From: Microvirga soli
GTDB lineage: Bacteria; Pseudomonadota; Alphaproteobacteria; Rhizobiales; Beijerinckiaceae
Assembly (NCBI RefSeq): GCF_016734765.1
Contig: NZ_JAERQE010000026.1
Coordinates: forward strand, 1 to 64,000
Reading direction: 5' to 3'
Length of the DNA: 64,000 bases
A program made the translations under genes and the position numbers. This document shows, piece by piece, positions 7,806-15,936 of the stretch. The notes beneath the pieces were generated by a model that saw only the letters and a program-made list of their open reading frames with translations, made no database searches and had not been told where the DNA came from. Positions within the stretch are counted from its first letter, which is position 1, and every line of letters begins with the position of its first letter.

Positions 7806-9193
7806 GCTGGCCTCGGGGGGGGCGAAACGCCGGCGACGACATCCTCCCGCGGCAGGCCGATGAGGAGCGACGGGGGCAGCCGTAAAACCCCCGCACCCTG
7901 CCGCCCAACGTCGAGATCGAGGCTGACGCAGGCGGACAGGATCTCCTCGTGAAGCTGACGCACGGTAATGTCCGGGTGCTTCTCAATCAGGAGCGCGGCA
8001 ATGCCAGTCACAATCGGGGTTGCCATGGAGGTTCCGCTCTCGGCTCGGTAACTGCCGTCGGGAAGCGAGGATACGACGTCGACGCCAGGCGCGACCAGGG
8101 TCGGCGTCGAATGTTGCATGCCGTCCCAGGTGATCGCGCCGCCGCTGCTGCTGGTCCAGACCCTGCCGCGGGAATCGGACGCGCCAACGGAGATCACCTC
8201 TGGGTAGTTGCCTGGGCTACAATTCGTGTTCACCCCGCTGTTGCCGATCGCCATGACGCAAAGAACGTCGAGGCGCTGCGCGATCCTGGCCATGTTCCGC
8301 ATTTGCGGGTGCTGTCCGGACTTCCCCGCCGAGATGTTGAGGATCTGGACTTCCGGCCGCGCTTGCGCGTGCTCCAGTGCAAAGACGTAGTGGCTGAACG
8401 AGCCGACGCGGTTCGGAATCATGGTTAAGCTGACGATCTTGGAGCCCGGTGCAACACCGACCGAGCGCCCTGCGATTAGGCCGGCGACATGGGTTCCGTG
8501 CCAGTCCGTGTCAGCGACCAAATCCGCCATTTTGTAGTCGAGGTTCGTTGGGTCGAAGACACGATTTTCAAGAATCCTGCCGGAGAGTTCTGGAACATCG
8601 GCGACGCCGGTGTCGAGAACGCCGATGACGATGCCGTCGCCGGTGAGGCCGAACCCGCGGCGACGCGCGGCGAGGAGGCCGATGTCCCGCAGGTGCCACA
8701 GCTCCGCCTCCGTGACGGAGCTCGCGCCACCGCCTCCGTTCTCTGCCAGCGCGTCGTTGAGCGGCGGGGCGATCAGCTCGAGCGCGAAATCCTCGACCAC
8801 GTCGTGGTCGGGGAAGGCCTCACCGAGCGCGTCCTTCGCCTCTGGCTCGGCCTCCAGCACGGTGATGCCCGTTACTGGGGTTCCGTGCGCGGGAGTGGCG
8901 AGAACGGAGATGCCGGGCGGGACGACCGCCTCCTCGTCGTCGCGGTTGATGTTGCCGCCCATCGCGTCATCGGCGGGAGCAGTGCGCGGTCGGACGCGCG
9001 GAGCAAACGGCGCCTCAGACGCTCGCTGCTGGAGAACGAACTCGTCGAGGCGTCTATCCCCGATGGCGACCGCCTGGCGCGCCCGCACCAAGGCCTCGAC
9101 CCGGCGCGCTCGAGCGGCCGGCTGCATGGAGGTCGTATCCGACGCGAGCGAGTCGCCGAGATCGTCCACCTTGGGGACGAGGAGGTAGCGCAT
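7802..9193 (-). CDS. Subtilisin-like serine protease (S8)
   Basis: A 463-aa subtilase with the complete catalytic set: Asp194 in VIGVLDTGV, His232 in DWHGTHVAGLIAG, oxyanion Asn318 in MAIGNSG and Ser389 in SGTSMATP. Residues ~94-143 look like an I9-type propeptide (TGITVLEAEPEAKDAL...). The first ~90 residues are Arg/Ala-rich with no signal peptide, so the enzyme appears cytosolic or exported by another route. An AAGGAG site precedes ATG 9193. It lies 24 bases after the muralytic-ankyrin gene and overlaps the small I9-like gene, which may control its activity. Confidence 0.92.
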   Translation of the reverse strand: MRYLLVPKVDDLGDSLASDTTSMQPAARARRVEALVRARQAVAIGDRRLDEFVLQQRASEAPFAPRVRPRTAPADDAMGGNINRDDEEAVVPPGISVLATPAHGTPVTGITVLEAEPEAKDALGEAFPDHDVVEDFALELIAPPLNDALAENGGGGASSVTEAELWHLRDIGLLAARRRGFGLTGDGIVIGVLDTGVADVPELSGRILENRVFDPTNLDYKMADLVADTDWHGTHVAGLIAGRSVGVAPGSKIVSLTMIPNRVGSFSHYVFALEHAQARPEVQILNISAGKSGQHPQMRNMARIAQRLDVLCVMAIGNSGVNTNCSPGNYPEVISVGASDSRGRVWTSSSGGAITWDGMQHSTPTLVAPGVDVVSSLPDGSYRAESGTSMATPIVTGIAALLIEKHPDITVRQLHEEILSACVSLDLDVGRQGAGVLRLPPSLLIGLPREDVVAGVSPPPRPA

Positions 9194-9217
9194 CGGGCAA
9201 CTCCTTGTTACTTCGGG

Positions 9218-12200
9218 TCAACGGGGGTTCACCGCGTTCCAGAGCAGCGCGGTGACTCGCTCGTAGTCGTCTAAGCGGGCAGGATCGTCCGCGACGAGGG
9301 CTGCGCCGGCAGTAGCGCAGTCGATCCCGTCGTCGCCGGGTGATGCAAGCTCACTGTCGGCGAGATCAGTCTTCTCATCCGCCGAGCCGACAATAGCGAG
9401 CGGATCGGCACCGTTCGCGAGGAGCACCTCAACCGCCTCCGGCGCGCCGAAGAACGCGGCGGCGAGAAGCGGCGTCACCCCGGAACGGTCGCGGAAGTCG
9501 ACCGATGCGCTCTCGCCAAGCAGCGCTTTGATCGCCCGTACATCGTTGCCGGATGCAGCAGTGACTAGCGCGCTGTGGGCGCCGACCGCATCGTCGAGAG
9601 GCACCCCGGCATCGCGCAAGCGTAAGGCCACTGCCGAAAGCCGATCGACCACTCCCGGCACGCTGGCCGCGGAGATCGCGAGCGCCCAAGGTGTCCATAG
9701 CGTCTCGCCAGTCGAGCCGCGTACCTCGGCAAGGGAGATGCCCTGTCCGACGATGCGGTCAATTGCACCGTCCTCCGCCTGACCGAGCAGCGCCGCCGCG
9801 AGCATCTTTGCGGCTAGCGCCTCGTGAACGGCGACGAGATCCGGCGCGGCGAGTGCGTCTCCGGACGTTTCGGCGAGCGCCGCGTCGGCGACGGCGAGTT
9901 GCTGCTGCGCGAACGTCTCGGCGGACAGCGTTCCGCTGTCGAGCGCGTCGATGCCGGCTGGTCCCGGTTCGCCGATCACCTCGAGCGTGGCGTTGCGGAT
10001 TGTCTCATTGTTGCCGTTCGGGAAGTGATTAGCGAGTGCGCCGCGCAGCGCCTCTACGATATCAATCACACGTTCCCGGCTGTCCGCGTAGCTCATGTTT
10101 CCGGTCGCATCAGTGAGCTGTTGAGTCGGGTTAAGGCAGCCAATGCTCCAGAGATAGCCGTCGCCGGGATGAAGGAGGATGCCAGTTCGGCTCTTCGTGT
10201 TGCCCACGCGGATCGCGGGCATCGGCGGTGCGCCGGCCTCCGCGCTGGTCGTGAAGCCGATTGTCTTGAACTTGGTCACGCCCGCGAGATGGCGGCTACC
10301 CGCATGTGTCAGGAGAGGGTAGGTGCCTTCCTTGATCCGGGTGTGCAGCTGGACGCCAATAGGCGAGTTGTCACCCGGACCGCGCGGTTCGAGGACCATA
10401 CCGGCGACACCGTCAACCGGGCGGCCATCAACGAAGAGCTGGTACATGCTCGCGGTTCGCTCGCCCTTTCCGCGGCGCTTCTCCGCCCGAAGGCGTCTGA
10501 TCTGGAGGACAACACCAACGACCGCAGTGCCGTCGGTGCCATCGCTGGGCTGCTGGCCGGTGAAGCCGCCCGCGTTGGTATTGCCGGAAGAGCCATCATT
10601 CGGCAAGATCCGGGCCACGATGTCCATGAGCTTGCGCTCGTATTGAGGGTCGCTCGGGCGCCAGGTCTTGCTGAGAAACGTCGCGAAGGACGCTGCGCTG
10701 CCGACCATTCGCCATCCGGCGAAAGCGGGATCGTTGTCGAGCCGGTGCCGGTACGCGCGCAGGAACGTCGCGGCGGAGAGGAAGCGACAGAACGTACCTC
10801 GAGCCGGCTCGACAGGATGCGGCACCGCCACCGCCACCTCGTTGAAGAGGTCGGACCAGGGAATGCCAGCGAAGTTGGCATGGATGTTGGCAAGGTCGGA
10901 GCGGCCCCAGTCGGATTCCAACGCACACTGTGCGACAATCACCGGCAGAAGCGGGACAAGCACCGTCTCAGCCGCGACCGAGTTGACGAGGGTGAGGAAG
11001 TCCGCCGTCGCGCCTTGCTCTTTCACCTTCGTGGAGCTGACGCCGGCGGCGCCATGCACGGCCGTGCTATCCCCGATGCCGGCGACCGAGCCATCGCCGA
11101 GGGTTCCGTCGGACTGCACGATCCCCGCATTGAGCAGCTGGCGCTCAATTCCGATTACCCGGCTCGCGTAGCCCTCGCGCTGCGCCCACGTGCGACCGAT
11201 GAAGCGGATGAAGTCGTGCGGCGAGCGCTTCGCCATCTCATGCCAGCCACGGTATGGCGAGCGCTCAAGGAACATGAAGTAGCCCTGAATGAAATCGCGA
11301 ATGCTGCCGAACTCGAGATATGTGTCGAGTCCGTCGTGGGCGAGGTACCGAACCTTCTTCGCAGGTACATCGCGGATGATGGCGTCGACCTCGCTCTTCG
11401 CCTTCATGCCGGCAAAGTTGAAGTGCTTGGCAGCGAGCTCAGAACGGGCCCAGCCGGTCTCTTCAATCCATTGCGCAAGAGTGATGCTCTTCAGCCGCTC
11501 CACCACAGTCGGGGCGAGCGATGGAACCGTCGGCGTGAACACGCGGTAGGTAGCGATGAGCTCGCGCAGTAGAGGCACGTCCGGGATCGACGAGTCAGCC
11601 TGCGGAACGATGGGCCGCGGCCTCGCCGTCGAGCCTGTACCGGTTCCCGACGTCGGTCCGGACGTGGTGACACCCGTGAAGCTTGCATACGCGGCGAGGA
11701 TCGCGTCTGCTAAGCCGTCCTTCTTCCCAATACCGAGGGTCGCATCGGGACGGTTGTCACCGAAGAACGGCTCGATCAGCGCAGACGGTTGAAGCTGGGT
11801 GACGCTCGCGATGCCGCGCTTGTACGGGCTGTCTGGACTAGGTATGAAGATACCTCTGTCCTCGTTCCGTCCCTGCCGGTCGTAGAGCCTCACAAATTCC
11901 TTCTGCAGCGCTTGCGCCCAGCTCTTCGATTCGTTGCTGCCGTAGAGCACAAGCGAGCCGCGGGAGTTGCCGCTGGCGGCGTTGAAATGCAGTTCGACAG
12001 TCGCCTTCGGGGACCACCGGCTCACGGCGGCGTAGGCGCCCTCAATCCCGACCCCGTCGCGAAAGAAGATTTCGCAGCGGATTCCTGCGCGGTCCGCACG
12101 CTCCTTGATCATAAGGGCAAGACCGCGGTTCCAAGCGTACTCGTTGCGCTCCGAGAGCGGTGTCGTCCGGCTGTCGGCGGGAAAGGGTGGGCTCAGAGCC

Positions 12201-12445
12201 TGCGCCCCCTGACTGCGGGCGGTGTGGCCCACAACGATGGCGAGGCCCTCTGGGGCGAGGGCGTCACTCGGCGGCGGCGGCGGGATCGCCTCGGTCGGGT
12301 TGAGGCGGTCGAGAAGATCCTCAAATTCGTCCTTCACAGCGTCGCGGTGCGCGATCTTCGCCTCGTCGTCTAGGCCGGCCTCCAGCGCCGCGAGCTCCCG
12401 CGCGACATCGCGCAGCCGCGCGATCAGGATCTCTCTCTCCTCCAT
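9218..12445 (-). CDS. Multidomain muralytic protein: amidase, two glucosaminidases, DUF5675-like, ankyrin
   Basis: A 1075-aa protein. A helical N-terminus (1-50) and a Pro-rich spacer lead to an Amidase_3 domain (67-255) with likely zinc/catalytic residues His74, Glu99, His153 and Glu225; it should cleave the amide between N-acetylmuramic acid and the stem peptide. Two glucosaminidase-type domains follow (about 295-455, Glu329 in EETGWARS; about 480-612, Glu510 in ALESDWGRSDL). Residues 645-803 resemble DUF5675, with TGILLHPGDG and SIGC (His759, Cys770). The last ~160 residues hold ankyrin-like repeats (TPLLAAAFFGAPEAVEVLL). No signal peptide is seen. The AGGAGG site fixes ATG 12445. Two wall bonds attacked by one protein plus a protein-binding tail suggest an effector or lysin; the target is unknown. 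Confidence 0.85.
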   Translation of the reverse strand: MEEREILIARLRDVARELAALEAGLDDEAKIAHRDAVKDEFEDLLDRLNPTEAIPPPPPSDALAPEGLAIVVGHTARSQGAQALSPPFPADSRTTPLSERNEYAWNRGLALMIKERADRAGIRCEIFFRDGVGIEGAYAAVSRWSPKATVELHFNAASGNSRGSLVLYGSNESKSWAQALQKEFVRLYDRQGRNEDRGIFIPSPDSPYKRGIASVTQLQPSALIEPFFGDNRPDATLGIGKKDGLADAILAAYASFTGVTTSGPTSGTGTGSTARPRPIVPQADSSIPDVPLLRELIATYRVFTPTVPSLAPTVVERLKSITLAQWIEETGWARSELAAKHFNFAGMKAKSEVDAIIRDVPAKKVRYLAHDGLDTYLEFGSIRDFIQGYFMFLERSPYRGWHEMAKRSPHDFIRFIGRTWAQREGYASRVIGIERQLLNAGIVQSDGTLGDGSVAGIGDSTAVHGAAGVSSTKVKEQGATADFLTLVNSVAAETVLVPLLPVIVAQCALESDWGRSDLANIHANFAGIPWSDLFNEVAVAVPHPVEPARGTFCRFLSAATFLRAYRHRLDNDPAFAGWRMVGSAASFATFLSKTWRPSDPQYERKLMDIVARILPNDGSSGNTNAGGFTGQQPSDGTDGTAVVGVVLQIRRLRAEKRRGKGERTASMYQLFVDGRPVDGVAGMVLEPRGPGDNSPIGVQLHTRIKEGTYPLLTHAGSRHLAGVTKFKTIGFTTSAEAGAPPMPAIRVGNTKSRTGILLHPGDGYLWSIGCLNPTQQLTDATGNMSYADSRERVIDIVEALRGALANHFPNGNNETIRNATLEVIGEPGPAGIDALDSGTLSAETFAQQQLAVADAALAETSGDALAAPDLVAVHEALAAKMLAAALLGQAEDGAIDRIVGQGISLAEVRGSTGETLWTPWALAISAASVPGVVDRLSAVALRLRDAGVPLDDAVGAHSALVTAASGNDVRAIKALLGESASVDFRDRSGVTPLLAAAFFGAPEAVEVLLANGADPLAIVGSADEKTDLADSELASPGDDGIDCATAGAALVADDPARLDDYERVTALLWNAVNPR

Positions 12446-12503
12446 CTCATCCTCCTCAGCCTTGACTTTGGGGCGGAGCGCAAACTGCGCGCTCGCCAGC
12501 CGC

Positions 12504-13259
12504 TCAGATCGGCAGATCGACGATGAAAGCTTTCTGATGCGCGAGGATCCGGCTCTGGATCAGCGGATGCACGGCTTGCAGCACTTCGGCGTTGATGCTC
12601 ACCTTACCCGATTGGTGCCTGATCTCGACCTCGCTGCTGCGCACCTTCACGAAGAGCACGTGGGTGAGCGTTGAGCTTGCCTTCATCCCGAATGCCATGA
12701 GCGTGATCAGGTGGCCGGTAGCGTCGCTTTCGGCCACCGAGACTTGAAAGCGAGCGCTTTCGGCGTGCCGGGTCTCGCGGTTGAAGATTACGAAGAACGG
12801 CTCTTTCTCCTGCGCGCGGACTAGGCTCTCGAGCGCAGTCCTGACCAGCGTCAGCGCCGTGCTGCCGGGACCTAGAAGGCCGGCGGCAATGTCGAGAACC
12901 ACCTGATGCGCTTCGATGTCGTTCGCCGTCTCAGTAAACTCAGCGAACCCGTGCTCTTGTACCAGCCAACCGACGTTCTTCAGCGTGTCGAAATATGCGT
13001 CGTACCAGTCGTAGATCTTGGTCTCGTCGGCGACCTTGCGCGTTGCGGCAAGCTGCGCAAGCAACGCAGAATCAATGATTGCCTGACGCATCGCAGGCTT
13101 TACCTCTGCAGTGAAGGAGATCACGTCCGAGCCGACGACAGTTGCGTTCGTCTTACCAGCTTGCAGCGCCTCCTCGGCGCTCAGCGCGTCCAACGATCGT
13201 GCGACTGGAAGCTCAACGGCCCGTACGAATTCAGAAGCCGAAGCAAGGTCAAGCATCAT
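12504..13259 (-). CDS. Unknown cassette protein, copy B
   Basis: A ~251-aa protein paralogous to copy A (4412-5185) along its whole length. Conserved blocks include VGSDVISF, DSALLAQL, WYDAYFDTLKNVGW, LLGPGSTAL, IFNRETRHAESARFQV and LTHVLFVKVRSSEV. The layout is the same: a helical N-terminal two-thirds and a beta-rich C-terminal third. GGAGG five bases before ATG 13259 (or eight before ATG 13256) decides the start; a longer TTG start at 13325 lacks a ribosome site. It is the first substantial gene of the operon running into the muralytic protein. No catalytic motif or export signal is visible. Confidence 0.8.
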   Translation of the reverse strand: MMLDLASASEFVRAVELPVARSLDALSAEEALQAGKTNATVVGSDVISFTAEVKPAMRQAIIDSALLAQLAATRKVADETKIYDWYDAYFDTLKNVGWLVQEHGFAEFTETANDIEAHQVVLDIAAGLLGPGSTALTLVRTALESLVRAQEKEPFFVIFNRETRHAESARFQVSVAESDATGHLITLMAFGMKASSTLTHVLFVKVRSSEVEIRHQSGKVSINAEVLQAVHPLIQSRILAHQKAFIVDLPI

Positions 13260-13265
13260 AGGCGC

Positions 13266-13307
13266 CTCCAAGGACCTATAACGAGTCGCCCCCAAGGATC
13301 TATAACA
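13266..13307 (-). repeat. Tandem imperfect repeat before copy B gene
   Basis: Two near-copies of TATAGNTCCTTGG (minus-strand sense), each preceded by TTGT or TCGT, occur at about 13289-13307 and 13266-13283 with a ~23-base period. They sit directly before the ribosome site of copy B. A tandem operator or a leader structure is possible. Confidence 0.45.
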
Positions 13308-13321
13308 ACATGACTTTAGCC

Positions 13322-13528
13322 TCAACAGGAGGGATAATTAAGGGTACACCCTCCGGTCCCGTTCATCGTGCCGACGCCGCCTGATTCAGCGGCGCCCACT
13401 TCCGGCGCGAGAACTTGGCTTAGCGTTAGTTCGCAATCCAGCAGTTGTCGCCCATGCGCCACATCGGTGGTGGGCGTGAGGTTGATAGCGCTTGCAACTC
13501 CCAACAAGGCCCCGTCATCGACATCCAT
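13322..13528 (-). CDS. Hypothetical 68-aa Cys-containing ORF
   Basis: A short frame upstream of copy B that begins MDVDDGALLGVASAINL and ends with Gly-rich sequence and NGTGGCTLNYPSC. There is no clear ribosome site. Its start lies within ~10 bases of an IS6 remnant, so the true N-terminus may have been cut away. The Gly/Cys-rich tail loosely recalls peptide precursors, but no processing enzyme is next to it. Unrecognised; it may be a remnant. Confidence 0.3.
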   Translation of the reverse strand: MDVDDGALLGVASAINLTPTTDVAHGRQLLDCELTLSQVLAPEVGAAESGGVGTMNGTGGCTLNYPSC

Positions 13529-13536
13529 ACTTCAAT

Positions 13537-13629
13537 GAGATGGTTCACATGATGCGAAAAGGACAGGCGAAATACGCCTGCACTCAGCAACCGTCGCTCG
13601 TTGAGCAGTTCGAGCGGCTCGCCGCATAA
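13537..13629 (+). pseudogene. IS6-family transposase C-terminal remnant
   Basis: Thirty codons (VHMMRKGQAKYACTQQ...VEQFERLAA, stop) match the C-terminus of the complete IS6 transposase next door (IHMMRKGQAKYARNPQ...AEQFDLLAV), but with differences. It is the tail of another, diverged copy. Confidence 0.75.
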
Positions 13630-13651
13630 GCGGATACGAACCGCGCTCAGA

Positions 13652-14474
13652 GGATCTGTCGCAACAATTTGTTTCAGAGTTTCAGCTACTGCTCCCCGGG
13701 TTCAGGGACGGAGGGCGGCGTGTTCAAGGGCAGGCATTTTGATCGATCGGTGATTTTGCTCTGCGTGCGCTGGTATCTCGCTTACAATCTCAGCCTCCGG
13801 AATCTGGAAGAGATGATGGCGGAACGCGGCATCTCTGTTGATCACGCGACCGTGCATCGCTGGGTTGTTCGTTACACGCCCGAATTGCTGGAGCGCTTCA
13901 ACCAGCGGAAGAGGGCTGTCACTGGCAAATGGCACCTCGACGAGACGTACGTCAAAGTTCGCGGGAAATGGACGTACTTGTATCGCGCCATTGACAGCAA
14001 CAGCGACACGGTCGAGTTCTGGTTCAGCGAGCGGAGAAACCTCACTGCTGCCAAACGCTTTCTGGCTCGAGCACTGAAGCGGCATGGCCGTCCGGAGCGG
14101 ATCGTCATCGATGGTAGCCAGACCAATCGCGAGGCAATCCTGTCCTGTGATACTACAGACCGGCTTCAGGATAGGTCACGCCGAAAACTCAAGCCGATCC
14201 GCATCCGGCAAAGTGCTTACCTCAATAACCGGATCGAACAGGATCATCGTGCCATCAAGCGGCGGGTTCGACCGATGCTCGGGTTCAAGGCGATGAACAG
14301 TGCTCGCGTGATCCTGGTCGGGATCGAGATGATCCACATGATGCGCAAAGGACAGGCAAAGTACGCCCGGAATCCTCAGCCTTCACTCGCGGAACAGTTC
14401 GATCTGCTCGCTGTCTGAATCCACGGCGAGGCCAGGCTATCTTCTCGTCCCCACTCCAGATTTGCGACAAAACC
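13652..14474 (+). mobile_element. IS6-family insertion sequence
   Basis: Imperfect 14-bp terminal repeats (GGATCTGTCGCAAC at 13652 and the inverse of GGTTTTGTCGCAAA ending at 14474) bracket an intact transposase. The 823-bp length is typical of IS6 elements. The right end joins directly to an IS3 transposase fragment, so the element has inserted into or recombined with older mobile DNA. Confidence 0.75.
13720..14418 (+). CDS. IS6-family transposase
   Basis: A 232-aa DDE transposase that works by cointegrate formation. It begins FKGRHFDRSVILLCVRWYL, as in the family. The DDE residues lie in HLDETYVKVRG, VIDGSQTN and NRIEQDHRAIKRR. GTG 13720, preceded by GGAGG, matches the family start better than a longer TTG reading. 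The frame is uninterrupted. Confidence 0.88.
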   Translation: MFKGRHFDRSVILLCVRWYLAYNLSLRNLEEMMAERGISVDHATVHRWVVRYTPELLERFNQRKRAVTGKWHLDETYVKVRGKWTYLYRAIDSNSDTVEFWFSERRNLTAAKRFLARALKRHGRPERIVIDGSQTNREAILSCDTTDRLQDRSRRKLKPIRIRQSAYLNNRIEQDHRAIKRRVRPMLGFKAMNSARVILVGIEMIHMMRKGQAKYARNPQPSLAEQFDLLAV

Positions 14475-14904
14475 GCTCTATCTGGCCGTGATCCTCGATC
14501 TCTTCGCCCGAAGGGTGATCGGCTGGGCGGTTAGTGATCGTCTGCACCAGGAGCTTGCGTTGGAGGCGCTGCGCAAGGCTCTGGCAATCCGAAGACCCGG
14601 GAAAGGCCTGATCCATCATGCGGACCGCGGCAGCGAATATTGCTCAACGGCCTACCAGACAGAACTGAAGAAGCATGGCATCCGGATCTCGATGTCCGGG
14701 AAAGGGAACTGTTTCGACAATGCCGTTGTCGAGACCTTCTTCAAGACCTTGAAATCCGAGCTGGTCTGGCGCACCGTCTTCCAGACGAGAACCGAGGCCA
14801 AGCAGGCGATCGGCCGTTACATCGACGGCCTTTACAACCCCGTCCGGCGTCACTCGACGCTCGACTACATCAGTCCGGTTCAGTTCGAAAGGATAGCCGG
14901 CTAG
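14475..14904 (+). pseudogene. IS3-family transposase OrfB, C-terminal fragment
   Basis: Reads LYLAVILDLFARRVIGWAV ... IHHADRGSEY ... FDNAVVETFFKTLKSE ... YNPVRRHSTLDYISP, the rve integrase core of IS3-family OrfB with its second Asp and Glu. OrfA and the first half of OrfB are missing, cut by the IS6 end at 14474. The likely IS3 end lies near 14940. Confidence 0.85.
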
Positions 14905-14940
14905 CTACCAAACCGCTCTCCACTAAACCGAAGCAAATCC

Positions 14941-15628
14941 ACCCGGCGGCTTGGGCCGCGGTGTGGACGGCGCGGGTCATCTGACGGGTCGATAATGGCG
15001 TGACCGGATTGCGGCCCGGGAACAGCCAGCCCTGCGGCAGCATCAGGCCTTGGCGGCTTCCCTCGCGCCACCAGGCCCGCAGGAGCCCGAGCAACTGCGA
15101 TGACAGCACGGCGTGGCGGTCCCTGCGCCCCTTTCCCTGCTCGACCCGGATCAGCATGCGCGTGCTGTCGACGTCGCTCACCTTGAGCGCAACGATCTTG
15201 GAGACCCGCAGTCCGGCACCATAGGCTGTGCCGAGCGCGGCCTTGTACTTCGGACCCGGCGCCGCTTCGAGCAGCCGCGTCACCTCCTCGACATTCAGCA
15301 CCAGCGGCAGCGTGCGCGGCTGGCGGACGAGCGCGAGGCGGCGGGCGAGATCGGGGCGGTCCAGCGTCACGGTGAAGAAGAAGCGCCGTGCCGCGACGGC
15401 GCTGTTGATGCCTGGAGCCTGTAGGCCCGCCTGGGTCTGGTGCACCTGGAACCGGCGCAGGTCCTCGGCTGAGGCCCTGTCGGGGGAGCAGCCGAGGAAG
15501 GCGGCGAAGGTCCTCACGCACCGGATGTAGTCGTGCTGCGTCTTCTCGGTGAAGCCACGCACGGTCATGTCCTCGATCATGCGCTGGCGCAAGGCGCTGC
15601 CGGCCGGATGCGACGGGTGGACGATCAT
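14941..15628 (-). pseudogene. Tyrosine recombinase truncated at its C-terminus
   Basis: An N-terminal SAM-like core-binding domain (DMTVRGFTEKTQHDYIRCV) and the start of the catalytic domain with its first Arg (YGAGLRVSKIVALK) and a Lys (GKGRRDRH) are present. The frame then runs into the IS3 end at ~14940 and lacks the His-x-x-Arg, His and Tyr residues needed for strand exchange. ATG 15628 has a GAGGAG ribosome site. It resembles recombinases that travel with IS91-type elements. It marks the right border of the mobile island. Confidence 0.8.
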
Positions 15629-15803
15629 GAGGCGCTCCTCTCGAGCGGAAGGTTGACCCTTCAAGCTTGCAGGCGGAGCAACCTCCGTCACCTACGATTG
15701 ACCACAGCCTCACTGACGCCAGAGGCTAAGCGTCAGCCTCGAAGCGCGCGCCCTCCCGCGCGAGCGGGTTCGTTCTTTGGCACCGGACTGACCATACCCA
15801 AAC
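15629..15803. other. Intergenic region upstream of the recombinase, no gene seen
   Basis: No coding frame is convincing. A GC-rich self-complementary stretch (GCGCGCGCCCTCCCGCGCG) lies near 15745. Confidence 0.3.
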
Positions 15804-15872
15804 TTCCGTTATGGCGGCGTGAGGGGACGTTCATTCAGAGCGCTGTAGGCTACGTTTTGACCCTGAGCCGAC
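15804..15872 (+). repeat. Dispersed intergenic repeat, copy 1
   Basis: Shares the pattern GTGAGGGGACGTTCATT ... CGCTG ... TAC ... TTTGACCC with copies at 27341-27406 and 31757-31816. All three are in the same orientation and in gaps between unrelated genes. Confidence 0.5.
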
Positions 15873-15936
15873 TTTTGTGATCTCGGTGATGGCTTTGCTT
15901 CTTTACCTGTCAGCCGATCGACGCATTGCCGTAACC

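Noticed and set aside
8489..9274. Plus-strand 261-codon frame
   Set aside because: Antisense to the subtilase, which has all catalytic motifs; no homology pattern in the plus frame.
9824..11572. Long open frame (582 codons) on the plus strand
   Set aside because: It lies antisense to the muralytic-ankyrin gene, has Arg/Glu-rich shadow composition and no recognisable domain. The minus-strand protein has clear domains throughout.
13260..13325. Longer TTG start for copy B, overlapping the stop of the small upstream ORF
   Set aside because: No ribosome site precedes TTG 13325, the extra 22 residues are absent from copy A, and GGAGG precedes ATG 13259.
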